The notes: a model not told the origin generated them from the letters alone. 64,000 nucleotides of DNA from Pontiella sulfatireligans (GCF_900890705.1 NZ_CAAHFH010000001.1:1178001-1242000), one strand, 5' to 3'; positions 14,001-22,701 are shown, numbered from the stretch's first letter. A program made the numbers and translations.

Positions 14001-15284
14001 ATGGACACCATTACCCTCGAAACCATACGCCAGCTCATGAAACGGGAGCTGGGCAGCGACTCGTTCATTGCCGGGATCGTATCGTCGGTCGCTGCCGACA
14101 GCACTATCCCAACGGCGTGCATCAATGCTGCGGGAGCCTTGAAATACAACCCGGCCTTCGTGCGGGAGCACGTGAAGACGGAGCAGGATCTTTTCTGCCT
14201 CGTCTTTCATGAAATCCTGCACCCGGCCTTCGGCCACTTTATCCATGTCCGGGACGACGTCAGCAACATTGCGTGCGACGCCATCATCAATGCGCTGATC
14301 AGCCAGTTCTACGCCAAGGCATCAGGCAGTGGCTCGCTGTTCGAACGGTTCTACAAGCCGAAAGGGCTGGAGTCGATCCTGCGCCCGGGCAGCAAAAACC
14401 ACAACAGCCGCTTTGCCTTCCTCTACCAGCACCTCTATCCGCGTTGGACGATGTCGAGCGAGCTGAGTGCGGGCGAGGTGATCCAAACGCTGAAGATGCT
14501 GGTGCTAGCGGATGCGGCCCAGCCGGTGTTGCTGGGGTCGCATGGCGGTTCCAACCCCTGGAAGCCGGAGCAACTGCAGGGCGTGGCCACCGAGGTGGCG
14601 CAACAAGTCAGGAGCGAGGAAGGAAGCTGGGGCAACCAGTTCAACGGACTGAAGGCGCTGGTCATCGAAATCATGAAGACCAAGCGCAGCATCCGGCAGG
14701 AACTGTTACTCAGCTACACCACCCGGAAACGGCTGGACGAGTTCTTCTGCGAGGAGCGGAACCAACGACGCACCACCTCCCCCTTCCCGCTCAACCCGAG
14801 CCGTCGCGACATGGTGATGCTGGGTGCCGATATCTGGCCGGGGGTGTTCCGCAATCGTCAGCCGGAGATAAACAGAACCCGTGAAGGCGTGGCGATCTTC
14901 CTCGATGTGTCGGGGTCGGTGAACCAGTCGCTCCCGGAGATCTGCGGCCTGCTGGCGCGGTACCGCCGGAATATCCGCTCCGTCTATCAGTTTTCGAACG
15001 CGGTGTCGGAGATCGGCATGGCGGAACTGATGGAAGGCCGAGTGAAGACCACCGGCGGGACGGACTTTAACTGCGTGGCTGAAACCATTCTCGACGAAGG
15101 TTTTTTAAAGGCGGTGGTGATCACCGACGGATACGCGAGCTTATCGAACGAGAACTATCAGAGGTTGAAGCAGGCCGGGGTCCGGCTGCTGACGATCCTG
15201 TTCGGCGTTCATAACAACGGCGACGCCCTCGCCCCGTTCGGCGAGGTCGTGCGTCTCAACGAAATCACGGAAGGGAAATCATGA
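14001..15284 (+). CDS. DUF2201-type putative metallopeptidase with VWA domain
   Basis: A 427-residue protein. The N-terminal part has a zinc peptidase-like motif HEILH in LVFHEILHPAFGHF (H70, E71, H74), followed by DxxxNALI as in the DUF2201 N-terminal family. The C-terminal half (from about 296) is a VWA-like domain with a MIDAS-type DVSGS (D302, S304, S306) and TTGGTDF. Such proteins work with MoxR-type AAA+ ATPases, one of which is encoded at 16326, as presumed metal-linked remodelling or chaperone pairs. GGAGATTCCCC precedes the ATG at 14001. A longer frame upstream runs through the hairpin leader and is unlikely. Confidence 0.8.
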   Translation: MDTITLETIRQLMKRELGSDSFIAGIVSSVAADSTIPTACINAAGALKYNPAFVREHVKTEQDLFCLVFHEILHPAFGHFIHVRDDVSNIACDAIINALISQFYAKASGSGSLFERFYKPKGLESILRPGSKNHNSRFAFLYQHLYPRWTMSSELSAGEVIQTLKMLVLADAAQPVLLGSHGGSNPWKPEQLQGVATEVAQQVRSEEGSWGNQFNGLKALVIEIMKTKRSIRQELLLSYTTRKRLDEFFCEERNQRRTTSPFPLNPSRRDMVMLGADIWPGVFRNRQPEINRTREGVAIFLDVSGSVNQSLPEICGLLARYRRNIRSVYQFSNAVSEIGMAELMEGRVKTTGGTDFNCVAETILDEGFLKAVVITDGYASLSNENYQRLKQAGVRLLTILFGVHNNGDALAPFGEVVRLNEITEGKS

Positions 15285-15952
15285 AACGTTTCGAACAGAA
15301 CGTCGATAGGCGCAGCCGCGCGGCGATGACCGCGTTCCTGGCGGGTCACTTCCGCTACGACACGATGAACCGTTGGAACCGAAGTACCTCCTACGCCAAC
15401 AACCTTAAAATACACACGCTGGGCTTTCCGGCGGAGGTGATGGCCAAGGCGTGGGATATCCTGAGGTGTAGCGAAGTGACCGCCGCCCTTAACGGGCTGC
15501 TGCAGGACTGGGCGCAGGAATATGACTGGATGTGGCAGGCCGGTTTCAACGGTCGCAGCGGTGGATACCTCGTGCTCTACCGGGGCGGGCTGGACAAGCC
15601 GAACGCCAAGACCGCCCGCTGCAACCTGTGCGGCAAACTGACGTGGCACACGGTGGATACGCCGTGCACCACCGACGGCTGCATCGGCCTGCTGCAGGTG
15701 CTGCCCGAACCCCAGCCTCAGATCATCACCTGGCCCGGCAAGTCCGTGGACCAGGGCGAGGACTTCAGCGAGTGGGACCTGGAGCCGCTGCGCGAGCGCG
15801 TGCGGTTGGTCCGCTCGTTCGACCGGCTGTGCGACGATGTCGTAGACACCTTCGTGGCGTTCTGCCGGGACTACAAGATCGTCGAGGCCGAGGTTCCCGC
15901 CATCCGCACCATCAAGACCCTTCAACCTTTAACCCAAGGAGATTCATTATGA
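15281..15952 (+). CDS. Hypothetical protein with zinc-ribbon-like cysteines
   Basis: The ATG overlaps the stop of the VWA gene (ATGA). The 223-residue protein has a helical N-terminus, aromatic residues in YDWMWQAGFNGRSGGYLVLY, and a probable zinc site CNLC...CTTDGC (residues about 111-131). No family is recognised. Its fixed place between the VWA and AAA+ genes suggests a role as adaptor or substrate of that system. Confidence 0.65.
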   Translation: MKRFEQNVDRRSRAAMTAFLAGHFRYDTMNRWNRSTSYANNLKIHTLGFPAEVMAKAWDILRCSEVTAALNGLLQDWAQEYDWMWQAGFNGRSGGYLVLYRGGLDKPNAKTARCNLCGKLTWHTVDTPCTTDGCIGLLQVLPEPQPQIITWPGKSVDQGEDFSEWDLEPLRERVRLVRSFDRLCDDVVDTFVAFCRDYKIVEAEVPAIRTIKTLQPLTQGDSL

Positions 15953-16329
15953 ACACAAAGAGCCATGTCGGCATGGAACAAAAGGTGTGCCCCGTCTGCG
16001 GGCAGGCGTTCGATACGGGCGCCATCCTGCTGGACAAGCGGTTAAGAAACAGCCTGGAGCGCCACACGGTCACGGGCTGGGACTTGTGCCCGGAGCACGC
16101 CGCGCTGTGGAACAAGGGATACATTGCGCTCGTCGAGTGCGACCCCGAAAAGTCCACGTTCACCAGCGGCACCATCAAGCCGGAGGACGCATATAGAACC
16201 GGGCGGATCGCCCATATCCGCAAGGCGGCCGCTACGCGGATCTTCAACATGCCCATCGACGGCCCTGTGGCGTTTGTCGAGCCGGGGGTGATCGACCAAC
16301 TTGAACAACTAACAGGAGAAGCACCATGA
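15949..16329 (+). CDS. Hypothetical Cys-pair protein (126 aa)
   Basis: Starts in the last bases of the previous gene, after AAGGAG 8 bases upstream. It has CPVCG near residue 14 and a later C in DLCPEHAALW, a likely treble-clef or zinc-knuckle. The rest is mixed alpha/beta (YIALVECDPEKSTFTSGTIK). Its stop overlaps the AAA+ gene by ATGA. Function unknown; it belongs to the tightly coupled VWA-AAA+ block. Confidence 0.6.
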   Translation: MNTKSHVGMEQKVCPVCGQAFDTGAILLDKRLRNSLERHTVTGWDLCPEHAALWNKGYIALVECDPEKSTFTSGTIKPEDAYRTGRIAHIRKAAATRIFNMPIDGPVAFVEPGVIDQLEQLTGEAP

Positions 16330-17873
16330 AGGACACAAGACTGTTTGAACGGCTGGGCATCCATGGCTGGAGCCTGGCGGATGAAAACCTGGCGCTGGCG
16401 TCGCTGCTGACCGGCGACCCGCTGCTGATGGTGGGCGCGCACGGTGCGGCCAAGACGCATGCCGCCGCAAAGGTGGCTCAGGCGTTGGGCGTGCGCTTCA
16501 TGGCCTATGATGCAAGCAAGGCACTTTTCGAGGATGTGCTGGGGTTCCCGAACGTGGAGAGCCTGAAGCAGGGCAAGGTGGAATATGTCCAGTCCGCCGT
16601 CACGGTGTGGGATAAGGAGTTCGTATTGATTGACGAGATCAATCGGGCGGTGCCGGAGCTGCAGGCCAAATGGTTGGAGATTATCCGTAGTCGCAAGATC
16701 ATGGGTTTCGAGACCGAGGTCAATTGGGTATGGAGCGCCATGAATCCGCTGCAAAGCCGATACAACGGCACCCAGCAGATGGATGCGGCGCTGATCGGGC
16801 GCTATGCGACCTTCCTCTATCCCCCGGAAGCGTTGGATATGGACGAGGACGACCGCATCAAGGTGCTGCGCCATATCAACGGCGACGACGCGCCGAGCAT
16901 TGGCGTATGGAATCCGGAGGCCAAGATCAAGACCGTGGATGCGGAGGAGACCGTGGAGGTCGGGTACCAGATCAAGGTGCTGCTGGCCCGGGCCGCCCGG
17001 TTCTTCCAGTCGTTGAAAGCGGATCTCTCCACCCTCGGCGAATTCCTGTCGCGGTTGGCAGTTCTCGTCATGAAGGAGACCGATGGCGAGGTCAAGCTGG
17101 ACGGCCGCAGGCTCGGGTTCATCTACCGCAACCTGCTCGCCAACCGATCCGTCGAACTGGCGCGCGAAGCCCTGCTGGGCGAAGCTGCGCCGGCGTTTTC
17201 TAAGAGTGCCAAGTGCGTGATCCTGTCGAGCATTCCCATGGGGCTGAACGACGAGGGCATCAACCGCGAAGAGCTGCTGCACCAGATGGAGGTGTGTATT
17301 GACCTGCTGGCGGATTATTTTGCCGACGGCGGTACCTTCGGGCGGGTGGAGACCATCTATCGGCTCTTCACCACCACCGACCTGTTCGAGAAGGCGGAGA
17401 TCCTGCTGGGATCGGACCTGTCGGAAATGGTGAAGCTCAAGGCATGGAACGACCTGTGCGATACAGCGGAAAACATAACACCGCTGGCCTACATTGCGCT
17501 GCGTATCGAGTCCGCCCATCCCGGGCGGATCCCGACGGAGTTGCTGGAAAAGGTAGGCGGTCGCATCGATCTCCAATGTCTGGAAAGCGACAGCATCCGG
17601 GGTCTTACCGGAGAGAACATCGAACGGCTGGACGAACTTGAAACCTTGTTTACCCAGCCCGACGATCTGCGGCGCATTATTGCGTTTCAGGAAGCGCGCA
17701 TCCTCGCGGTACGCGCTGCCCTGTCCTCGGCGGACATCAAGTCGGCCGCATGCCGGATTATGTCCACCGCCCACCGTATCGAAGCCCTCATGAAAGGAGA
17801 AACCCATGAAACTGTATGGTCTGAAAATCCGGCTGGAGCCGGACACGAAGATTCCGGCGTTCTCGCGGCTTAG
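16326..17873 (+). CDS. MoxR-type AAA+ ATPase
   Basis: A 515-residue protein with an N-terminal AAA+ module: Walker A GAHGAAKTH (residues 38-46), Walker B FVLIDEINR (99-107), sensor-1 like WSAMNP and an Arg-finger-like IGRYATFLYP segment. This arrangement is the MoxR/dynein-like AAA_5 clade. The C-terminal ~250 residues are helical and unassigned. MoxR ATPases pair with VWA proteins to insert cofactors or remodel complexes (RavA-ViaA, CoxD-CoxE); the VWA partner is encoded at 14001. The last 68 bases overlap the next gene. Confidence 0.85.
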   Translation: MKDTRLFERLGIHGWSLADENLALASLLTGDPLLMVGAHGAAKTHAAAKVAQALGVRFMAYDASKALFEDVLGFPNVESLKQGKVEYVQSAVTVWDKEFVLIDEINRAVPELQAKWLEIIRSRKIMGFETEVNWVWSAMNPLQSRYNGTQQMDAALIGRYATFLYPPEALDMDEDDRIKVLRHINGDDAPSIGVWNPEAKIKTVDAEETVEVGYQIKVLLARAARFFQSLKADLSTLGEFLSRLAVLVMKETDGEVKLDGRRLGFIYRNLLANRSVELAREALLGEAAPAFSKSAKCVILSSIPMGLNDEGINREELLHQMEVCIDLLADYFADGGTFGRVETIYRLFTTTDLFEKAEILLGSDLSEMVKLKAWNDLCDTAENITPLAYIALRIESAHPGRIPTELLEKVGGRIDLQCLESDSIRGLTGENIERLDELETLFTQPDDLRRIIAFQEARILAVRAALSSADIKSAACRIMSTAHRIEALMKGETHETVWSENPAGAGHEDSGVLAA

Positions 17874-19185
17874 GTTCAGCCGCGTAGAGGTGCCCCTGGC
17901 GGATGTTTTATTAAAAGGCGTCCACCCGGTATCGGCCATGGGGCTGACGGGGGACTGGTGCCAGGCGGCAGAACTGCTGGCCCGATCCCTCAACCGGGCG
18001 GACCGGCGTTTTCCGGAACTATCGCCGCAGCGCCTGAACTACGACATCATAGCGGTTCGAGACAACCCGCTCTATGATAAACGCCCCGCCCTGGAGCGTA
18101 CGCTGGAGCAGGTGGCTCGCGATGTCTACTTCGTGGAGGGCGTCAGCTTCGATAGTGCCGTGAAGCAGGCGAAGGCCTTCCTGACCCGGCGATGGACGCA
18201 GGAGAAGGCCTGGGCGTTGCTGAGTGACGGGCGCAACGGGTTTTCCGAAATGCGTGCGTTCCTGAAGGTAAAACATCCGAAGCTTAAAATAGGCAGCTAC
18301 GATGCCATGCGCGACCTCGACCTGACGGCCCTGCTGTCGGTTGAGGACTTTGCGGCGGAAGAGCAGGCCTTGCTTCATGCCGGGCTGGAGTGCCGCAACT
18401 TCCGACAACCGCAGGCGGTGACGGATCAGCTGGATGACCACAATCGCCTGCGGTTTACGGATCGGATCAACTGGTTCGAACTGGTCATCAACCCCGGGCA
18501 GGCGCATACCGGCGGCCATGTTAAATATGGCTGTGAGCTGAAGGGATCCACCGTGCATTTTAAACCGGAGCTGTCGAACGTTGTACAGCAGCGCAGGATA
18601 GCCAAGGCCATCGCCCGGCAATACCGGACAGAGGGCGGCGACTACTGCTTCAGCATGCCCATCGGCCGTTTGCAGGAGATCCTCGACCGGGAACAGGTGG
18701 CGCTGCGGTTCAGCAATGTGCGTTACCTCGAACGGATTAAACCCGTCACCACATCCGCCCGGCTTCGCAAGGAGGAGATTCCGAAGTTTGGAATTACGTG
18801 GCGTAAAATGGAGACGGCCGATGAGTTCCGGGATGCGTTGCGTGCCCATGGCTGGAAGGTGGCGGGCAAGAAGAGCGATCTGGTGCGCCGTACCGCCGAG
18901 CTGGCATCGGAGCGACTGGAGGAGGCAGCACCGGAGCTGGATGCCTGGTTCGTGGAGCATCGCTATGTCCGGGTGCCCAAGGGGCAAACGTTCCCTACCC
19001 CGTTCCCGGTGCTGGCGGACGAGCCGCTGAAAGAGCTGGTGCTGATGGTCTACCTGATGCGCCGGCTGCGCGGCAACACCGTGGTCGATCCCGGCCACGA
19101 AAACACGTCGGTGCGCCCGGTCGATATGGCCGAGGCCATCCTCAACGGAAAAACCGCGCTCACCGGGAGCTTCCTGAAGGCGTAG
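17806..19185 (+). CDS. Hypothetical protein with SAP-like motif, linked to the AAA+ gene
   Basis: A 459-residue protein beginning inside the AAA+ gene, with AAAGGAG 7 bases upstream of the ATG. Residues about 344-375 (ADEFRDALRAHGWKVAGKKS, then DLVRRTAEL) look like a SAP helix-extended loop-helix, a nucleic acid binding motif. The rest is mixed and unassigned. The long overlap and order suggest that it works with the AAA+ and VWA proteins, perhaps to give DNA or RNA recognition; that is inference. Confidence 0.6.
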   Translation: MKLYGLKIRLEPDTKIPAFSRLRFSRVEVPLADVLLKGVHPVSAMGLTGDWCQAAELLARSLNRADRRFPELSPQRLNYDIIAVRDNPLYDKRPALERTLEQVARDVYFVEGVSFDSAVKQAKAFLTRRWTQEKAWALLSDGRNGFSEMRAFLKVKHPKLKIGSYDAMRDLDLTALLSVEDFAAEEQALLHAGLECRNFRQPQAVTDQLDDHNRLRFTDRINWFELVINPGQAHTGGHVKYGCELKGSTVHFKPELSNVVQQRRIAKAIARQYRTEGGDYCFSMPIGRLQEILDREQVALRFSNVRYLERIKPVTTSARLRKEEIPKFGITWRKMETADEFRDALRAHGWKVAGKKSDLVRRTAELASERLEEAAPELDAWFVEHRYVRVPKGQTFPTPFPVLADEPLKELVLMVYLMRRLRGNTVVDPGHENTSVRPVDMAEAILNGKTALTGSFLKA

Positions 19186-19197
19186 AAAGGATACCCC

Positions 19198-19506
19198 ATG
19201 AACAAGCACAACTACATGGCAACACTGCACGAACACCGCTCCGATTACGGCGTGGAGCTCGACATCGCGGTGCCGGAAAGCGAACACCCCGTTGTGGTGG
19301 CGCAGGACGTCTACGGCGAGGTGGCCGAGCGCATGCAGATCCTCGTCTATCCATCCGAGGATGGTCCCGAGGTGGAAGAGGCCGTCGGCGTGCGCTTCAA
19401 CAACGACGGAACCATCGCCGAGGTGCGCGTGCCCGACGGCGTACCCGTTGCCAAATGGGATGCGCCGGAACCCACCAACTGGCTCAAGGAGCGAGACGGT
19501 GCATAG
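19198..19506 (+). CDS. Small acidic hypothetical protein (102 aa)
   Basis: Starts 12 bases after the SAP-like gene (AGAAAGGATACCCC upstream). The sequence is acidic and beta-rich with VPDGVPVAKWDAP near the end. No family is recognised. It is the last gene before a clear terminator and so closes the 14001-19506 transcription unit. Confidence 0.6.
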   Translation: MNKHNYMATLHEHRSDYGVELDIAVPESEHPVVVAQDVYGEVAERMQILVYPSEDGPEVEEAVGVRFNNDGTIAEVRVPDGVPVAKWDAPEPTNWLKERDGA

Positions 19507-19525
19507 CCGCTCTCTCCCCTCGGCC

Positions 19526-19555
19526 AAGGCCGTCCCGATTGCGGGGCGGCCTTTT
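19526..19555 (+). terminator. Rho-independent terminator after the VWA/AAA+ unit
   Basis: AGGCCGTCCC and GGGGCGGCCT form a 10-bp stem (one G-U pair) around GATTGC, then TTTT. It ends the transcript coming from 14001 and precedes the ArdC leader. Confidence 0.8.
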
Positions 19556-19587
19556 CATTTTCACAAACAACCCAAGGAGACATAGCC

Positions 19588-20475
19588 ATGAGCAACGGAT
19601 TCAAAAAGATTAACGAAATGATCACCCAGCGCATGATCGACCGCATCAACGAGACCGGCGAACTGCCCTGGAAAAAACCATGGGCATCGGTGTCGTTGAT
19701 GCCCCGGAATCTGATCAGCAAGAAACCCTACCGCGGCGTCAATGTATTCCTGCTGCACAGCCTCGGCTATGCCAGCCCATTCTTTCTGAGCTTCAAGCAA
19801 GTGACTGAACTGGGCGGCTGGGTGCGCAAAGGCGAGCGCGCTACTCCGGTCGTCTTCTTTAAGTTCATCGAAGCCGATGAGAAGGAGGATCCCGACGCCA
19901 AGTCCCACTGCGTGCTGCGCTACTACCGCGTGTTCAATACGGCGCAATGCGACGGACTGGACGGCAAGGTGCCGGAGGTCGTGGTGCCGAAGCGCAGCGA
20001 ACACGAACCGCTCGAAATAGCGGAACGTCTGCTGGCCGACATGCCCGACAAACCCGACATCAACTATGCCCGGACACTAGCGAGCTACAGCCCGTCGATG
20101 GACACCGTGTCGATGCCGCCGAAGGAGTGGTTTGCATCGGAACACGAGTTTTGGGCCGCTATGTGGCACGAACTCAGCCATTCGACAGGCCACCAGTCGC
20201 GCGTCGGCCGGAAAGCCATCATGGAGCCGCACGGCTTCGGATCACATGAATATTCGCAAGAGGAGCTGGTTTCCGAAATGAGCGCCGCCTTCCTGTGCGG
20301 CTACTGCGGCATCCTGATGTCCACCGAGAAGAACCAGGCCGCCTATCTCAAGGGATGGCTTGCCCGGCTCAAAGCCGATCAGTCGTTGCTCATAAAAGCG
20401 GGGTGCCAGGCGCAGCGAGCATTCGATTACATTGTCGGCGACGCCATGGAGCAGGAACTCGCAAAGGCCGCGTGA
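19588..20475 (+). CDS. ardC: ArdC-like antirestriction protein
   Basis: A 295-residue protein. The N-terminal domain (residues 1-130) has the ssDNA-binding ArdC pattern (ITQRMIDRINETGELPWKKP, RGVNVFLL, GGWVRKGE, YYRVFNTAQCDG). The C-terminal zincin domain has HELSHSTGH (H194, E195, H198) and a downstream Glu in EELVSEMSAAFLC. ArdC proteins protect incoming plasmid DNA from host restriction. It is a strong sign of a conjugally spread element. AAGGAGACATAGCC precedes the ATG. It overlaps the next small gene by one base (TGATG). Confidence 0.9.
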   Translation: MSNGFKKINEMITQRMIDRINETGELPWKKPWASVSLMPRNLISKKPYRGVNVFLLHSLGYASPFFLSFKQVTELGGWVRKGERATPVVFFKFIEADEKEDPDAKSHCVLRYYRVFNTAQCDGLDGKVPEVVVPKRSEHEPLEIAERLLADMPDKPDINYARTLASYSPSMDTVSMPPKEWFASEHEFWAAMWHELSHSTGHQSRVGRKAIMEPHGFGSHEYSQEELVSEMSAAFLCGYCGILMSTEKNQAAYLKGWLARLKADQSLLIKAGCQAQRAFDYIVGDAMEQELAKAA

Positions 20476-20648
20476 TGGACTACGAAGCTGAGCTGCTGTC
20501 CGAGGCACGTAAGGCCATCGCCGCCCACCCAGACCATCGGTGCGAAATCATCGACCTCTACACGCTGGCGGTCAGCGAAATAGAGGACGGCGGAAGCGCC
20601 GCCCATGAATACGAGCTGTTCATGGGCGGCATCAACGAAATCCAATAA
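20475..20648 (+). CDS. Small hypothetical protein coupled to ArdC (57 aa)
   Basis: The ATG shares a base with the ArdC stop (TGATG). The 57-residue product is acidic and helical (EAELLSEARKAIAAHPDHRC). No family is recognised. It is followed directly by a terminator hairpin, which makes it the last gene of the ArdC transcript. Confidence 0.55.
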   Translation: MDYEAELLSEARKAIAAHPDHRCEIIDLYTLAVSEIEDGGSAAHEYELFMGGINEIQ

Positions 20649-20653
20649 CCAAC

Positions 20654-20682
20654 GGGGAGCCATGACGGCTCCCCTTCTTCTT
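20654..20682 (+). terminator. Terminator hairpin after the ArdC unit
   Basis: GGGGAGCC and GGCTCCCC form a perfect 8-bp stem around ATGAC, followed by TTCTTCTT. Confidence 0.7.
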
Positions 20683-20702
20683 AACCAAACGGAGACAAAA
20701 CC

Positions 20703-21122
20703 ATGAAACAGACAGACTATGTAAAAGCGTGCCTCGACCGGCTCGTTCCCCAGCTGACCGGATTGACGATCACCGAGGGCGCCGTAGATGACACGGGAGA
20801 ATTCTTTGGATTCTCTGCAAAGGGACAGCAAGGCGGTAAGACTGTAGAGAAAACGGTGTTCGTCCTGGCCGACCCCGAAGGAAACGGCCCTGGCTTCCTG
20901 GAGATCAACGACGGCGTCGAGCCCGAAGCACCGGCCTACACCGAGTGGTGCCCGGGGTGCGGAGCAGAGACCGCCTACAGGGAGAACAAACCGTTCCCCT
21001 GCGCGGCCTGCGGCTCCGTCCTGTTTCCGTGCTTCGCCTGCTACATGGAGCGCGGGGCGGAAAATGTGAAATGTTCGGAGTGCCCGTGGGAAGCCAAGGG
21101 AAAGGAGGTGGCTCATGCATGA
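20703..21122 (+). CDS. Hypothetical protein with two zinc-ribbon-like Cys sets
   Basis: A 139-residue protein after ACGGAGACAAAACC. The N-terminal half (VPQLTGLTITEGAVDDTGEF) is a DUF-like beta domain. The C-terminal half contains CPGC (about 83-86), CAAC (100-103), CFAC and CSEC pairs, probably two zinc ribbons. Similar small proteins are found next to the 21115-type gene on plasmids and islands. Its end overlaps the next gene. Confidence 0.6.
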   Translation: MKQTDYVKACLDRLVPQLTGLTITEGAVDDTGEFFGFSAKGQQGGKTVEKTVFVLADPEGNGPGFLEINDGVEPEAPAYTEWCPGCGAETAYRENKPFPCAACGSVLFPCFACYMERGAENVKCSECPWEAKGKEVAHA

Positions 21123-21405
21123 CACCACAATGAAGCCCCTCTTCCCACTCGGCCAGCTCGTCGCCACCCCGGGCGCACTCGCAGCGCTAGAAGAAAACGG
21201 CACGGGTTGCACCGAGTTTTTGGAGCGGCACGTTGCCGGGGATTTCGGCGATCTGTGCGAAGAAGATAAGCAGGCCAATGTGGAAGCCATCGAGCAAGGG
21301 TTGCGGATTCTCTCTGCCTATAAACTGCCCGATGGACAGCGTCTTTGGCTGATCACCGAGGCGGATCGAAGTTCAAGTTGTTGCTTGCTCCCGTCCGAAT
21401 ACTGA
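21115..21405 (+). CDS. Plasmid/island-type small protein (96 aa)
   Basis: The sequence has the recognisable run FPLGQLVATPGALAALEENG, then FLERHVAGDFGDLCEEDKQ, RILSAYKL and LWLITEADRSSS. This family is common on plasmids and ICEs and is often listed as a plasmid-related protein, sometimes misnamed a restriction subunit. No biochemical function is established to my knowledge. It overlaps the previous gene and supports the mobile origin of the region. Confidence 0.75.
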   Translation: MHDTTMKPLFPLGQLVATPGALAALEENGTGCTEFLERHVAGDFGDLCEEDKQANVEAIEQGLRILSAYKLPDGQRLWLITEADRSSSCCLLPSEY

Positions 21406-21421
21406 CAAAAGGAGGTGCCGT

Positions 21422-22030
21422 ATGGCATTTAAACACTGCAAGCATTGTGCATGGGGGTTTGAGCATGATGAGTGGGTCGATTCCACCTTCTGCCCCAACT
21501 GTGGAACCCGGCTTGGGCCTCGACCCACTGGAGGGCCCGACAGGGGGAACGTGGAACATATCGAGCCTTATGCCGATGTTGATCCAGCCCCTGAGTCACG
21601 GGTCCCTGTGATGGACGTTTGGGGAAAGCTGAAAGGCGCTGCAGGCTCCCATCCCTATCTGGCAGGCATTGGTGCTGTCGCTATCGGTCTTGCCGCGGTT
21701 TGGGCGGCTCCGATCCTTGTTACGATTGGGACGGCTATTGTTTGGATCGGCGCCATCATCACAGGATGTGGATTCCTCTCGGTAGCATATGTTGATCGGG
21801 ACGAGGCCATGCGCTGGTTGGAGGTGGGTGTACTCACAATTGGGGGAGGATTAGTCATAATATTGTCCGGTTATACGCTGGCTGTCTTGGGCATCTGCTC
21901 AGCAGCCGGCGGGGTCGGGATTTCAGGAAAGGCCGCGACTGAAGATCTGCTCAAGTGGAATCTGAGACGGAAGCTGGACAAGATGCCCATCAAAGAGCTA
22001 CTGGCCCTCTCCCGGCAGATGGACGCATGA
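21422..22030 (+). CDS. Zinc-ribbon membrane protein, unknown function
   Basis: A 202-residue protein with AAAGGAGGTGCCGT before the ATG. It begins with a zinc ribbon (CKHC near 6-9, CPNCG near 29-33), has a linker, then several hydrophobic segments (about 84-103, 110-128, 140-165, GVLTIGGGLVIILSGYTLAV) and a basic C-terminus. The layout recalls zinc-ribbon-anchored envelope proteins of mobile elements. It is the last island gene before the scar region. Confidence 0.6.
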   Translation: MAFKHCKHCAWGFEHDEWVDSTFCPNCGTRLGPRPTGGPDRGNVEHIEPYADVDPAPESRVPVMDVWGKLKGAAGSHPYLAGIGAVAIGLAAVWAAPILVTIGTAIVWIGAIITGCGFLSVAYVDRDEAMRWLEVGVLTIGGGLVIILSGYTLAVLGICSAAGGVGISGKAATEDLLKWNLRRKLDKMPIKELLALSRQMDA

Positions 22031-22033
22031 CCG

Positions 22034-22051
22034 CCCGGCCATCGTGCCGGG
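22034..22051 (+). terminator. GC-rich hairpin after the last island gene
   Basis: CCCGGC and GCCGGG form a 6-bp stem around CATCGT just after the stop at 22030. There is no T-run, so termination would be weak. The next 95 bases hold no gene; they lead to AAGGAG at 22133 and the ATG of the broken sulfatase. Confidence 0.4.
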
Positions 22052-22146
22052 TTGGTATGGAGCGCTTCGAAGGAAACCCTATTGTCCAGCTTCAGTCAAA
22101 AGATCTGCGAATAAAAACTATTTTAAACCCCATAAGGAGAATGACC

Positions 22147-22701
22147 ATGAATCGAAAAACTGTCACCCGCACCTGCTGATGGAGGCCGGCTACCATGCCG
22201 GCCTGACCGGCAAGGGCTGGGGCCCGGGCTCGTATGCCACCGAACACAACCCCGCCGGCCCGTCCTTCGACAAGATTAAATTGAAGCCCCCCTTCAAAGG
22301 CATCAAAACCATCGACTATGCCGCCAACTTTGCAGCGTTCTTGGACGGCAAGCCCGCCGGCGAGCCGTTCTGCTTCTGGCTCGGCACTTATGAACCGCAC
22401 CGCGGCTACGAGAAGGATTCCTGGAAAAAGGAAGGCATGAAACTTGAAGACGCCATTGTGCCCCCTTTCTTCCCCGACAACGACACCGTCCGTGGCGACC
22501 TGCTGGATTATGCACTTGAAGTCCAGTGGTTTGACCGCCACCTCGGACTCGCCGTCGAAGCATTGGAAGAGCGCGGCCTGCTCGACAACACGCTCATCAT
22601 TGCTACCTCCGACCACGGCATGCCCTTCCCGCGCATCAAGGGACAGCTTTATGACGAAGGCTTCCACGTTCCGATGATTGCATACTGGAAAGGCGTCATT
22701 C
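22147..22701 (+). pseudogene. S1 sulfatase, 5' part (internal deletion and IS66 insertion)
   Basis: AAGGAG lies 8 bases before an ATG that gives only MNRKTVTRTC and a stop. A shifted frame beginning at about 22163 then reads PHLLMEAGYHAGLTGKGWGP and continues as a heparan-sulfamidase-like (S1_8-type) sulfatase (IIATSDHGMPFPRIKGQLYD) into the IS66 target. The region with the catalytic Cys motif is missing, so about a hundred N-terminal codons were deleted. The IS66 copy at 22702 cuts the rest. The remainder of the gene is at 25057-25690. Confidence 0.85.
22694..22701. repeat. 8-bp target site duplication of IS66 copy 2 (left)
   Basis: CGTCATTC lies directly before (22694-22701) and after (25057-25064) the second IS66 copy. 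It differs from the duplication of copy 1, so the two copies were inserted independently. Confidence 0.95.

Larger units (their letters stand above)
4574..22146. mobile_element. Integrated genomic island (tyrosine-recombinase type)
   Basis: A block of almost only + strand genes runs from a phage/ICE-type integrase to just before a broken sulfatase gene. Contents (primase-like, RadC/JAB, ArdC, Cas4-like nuclease, DruA-like, small zinc-ribbon proteins) are typical of integrative plasmids or ICE remnants. No relaxase, type IV secretion or virion genes are seen, so it is probably mobilisable at most. The left boundary is placed at the inverted repeats before the integrase. The right boundary is inferred from the change of gene content near 22147, not from a visible att repeat. 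One IS66 copy lies inside it. Confidence 0.7.
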
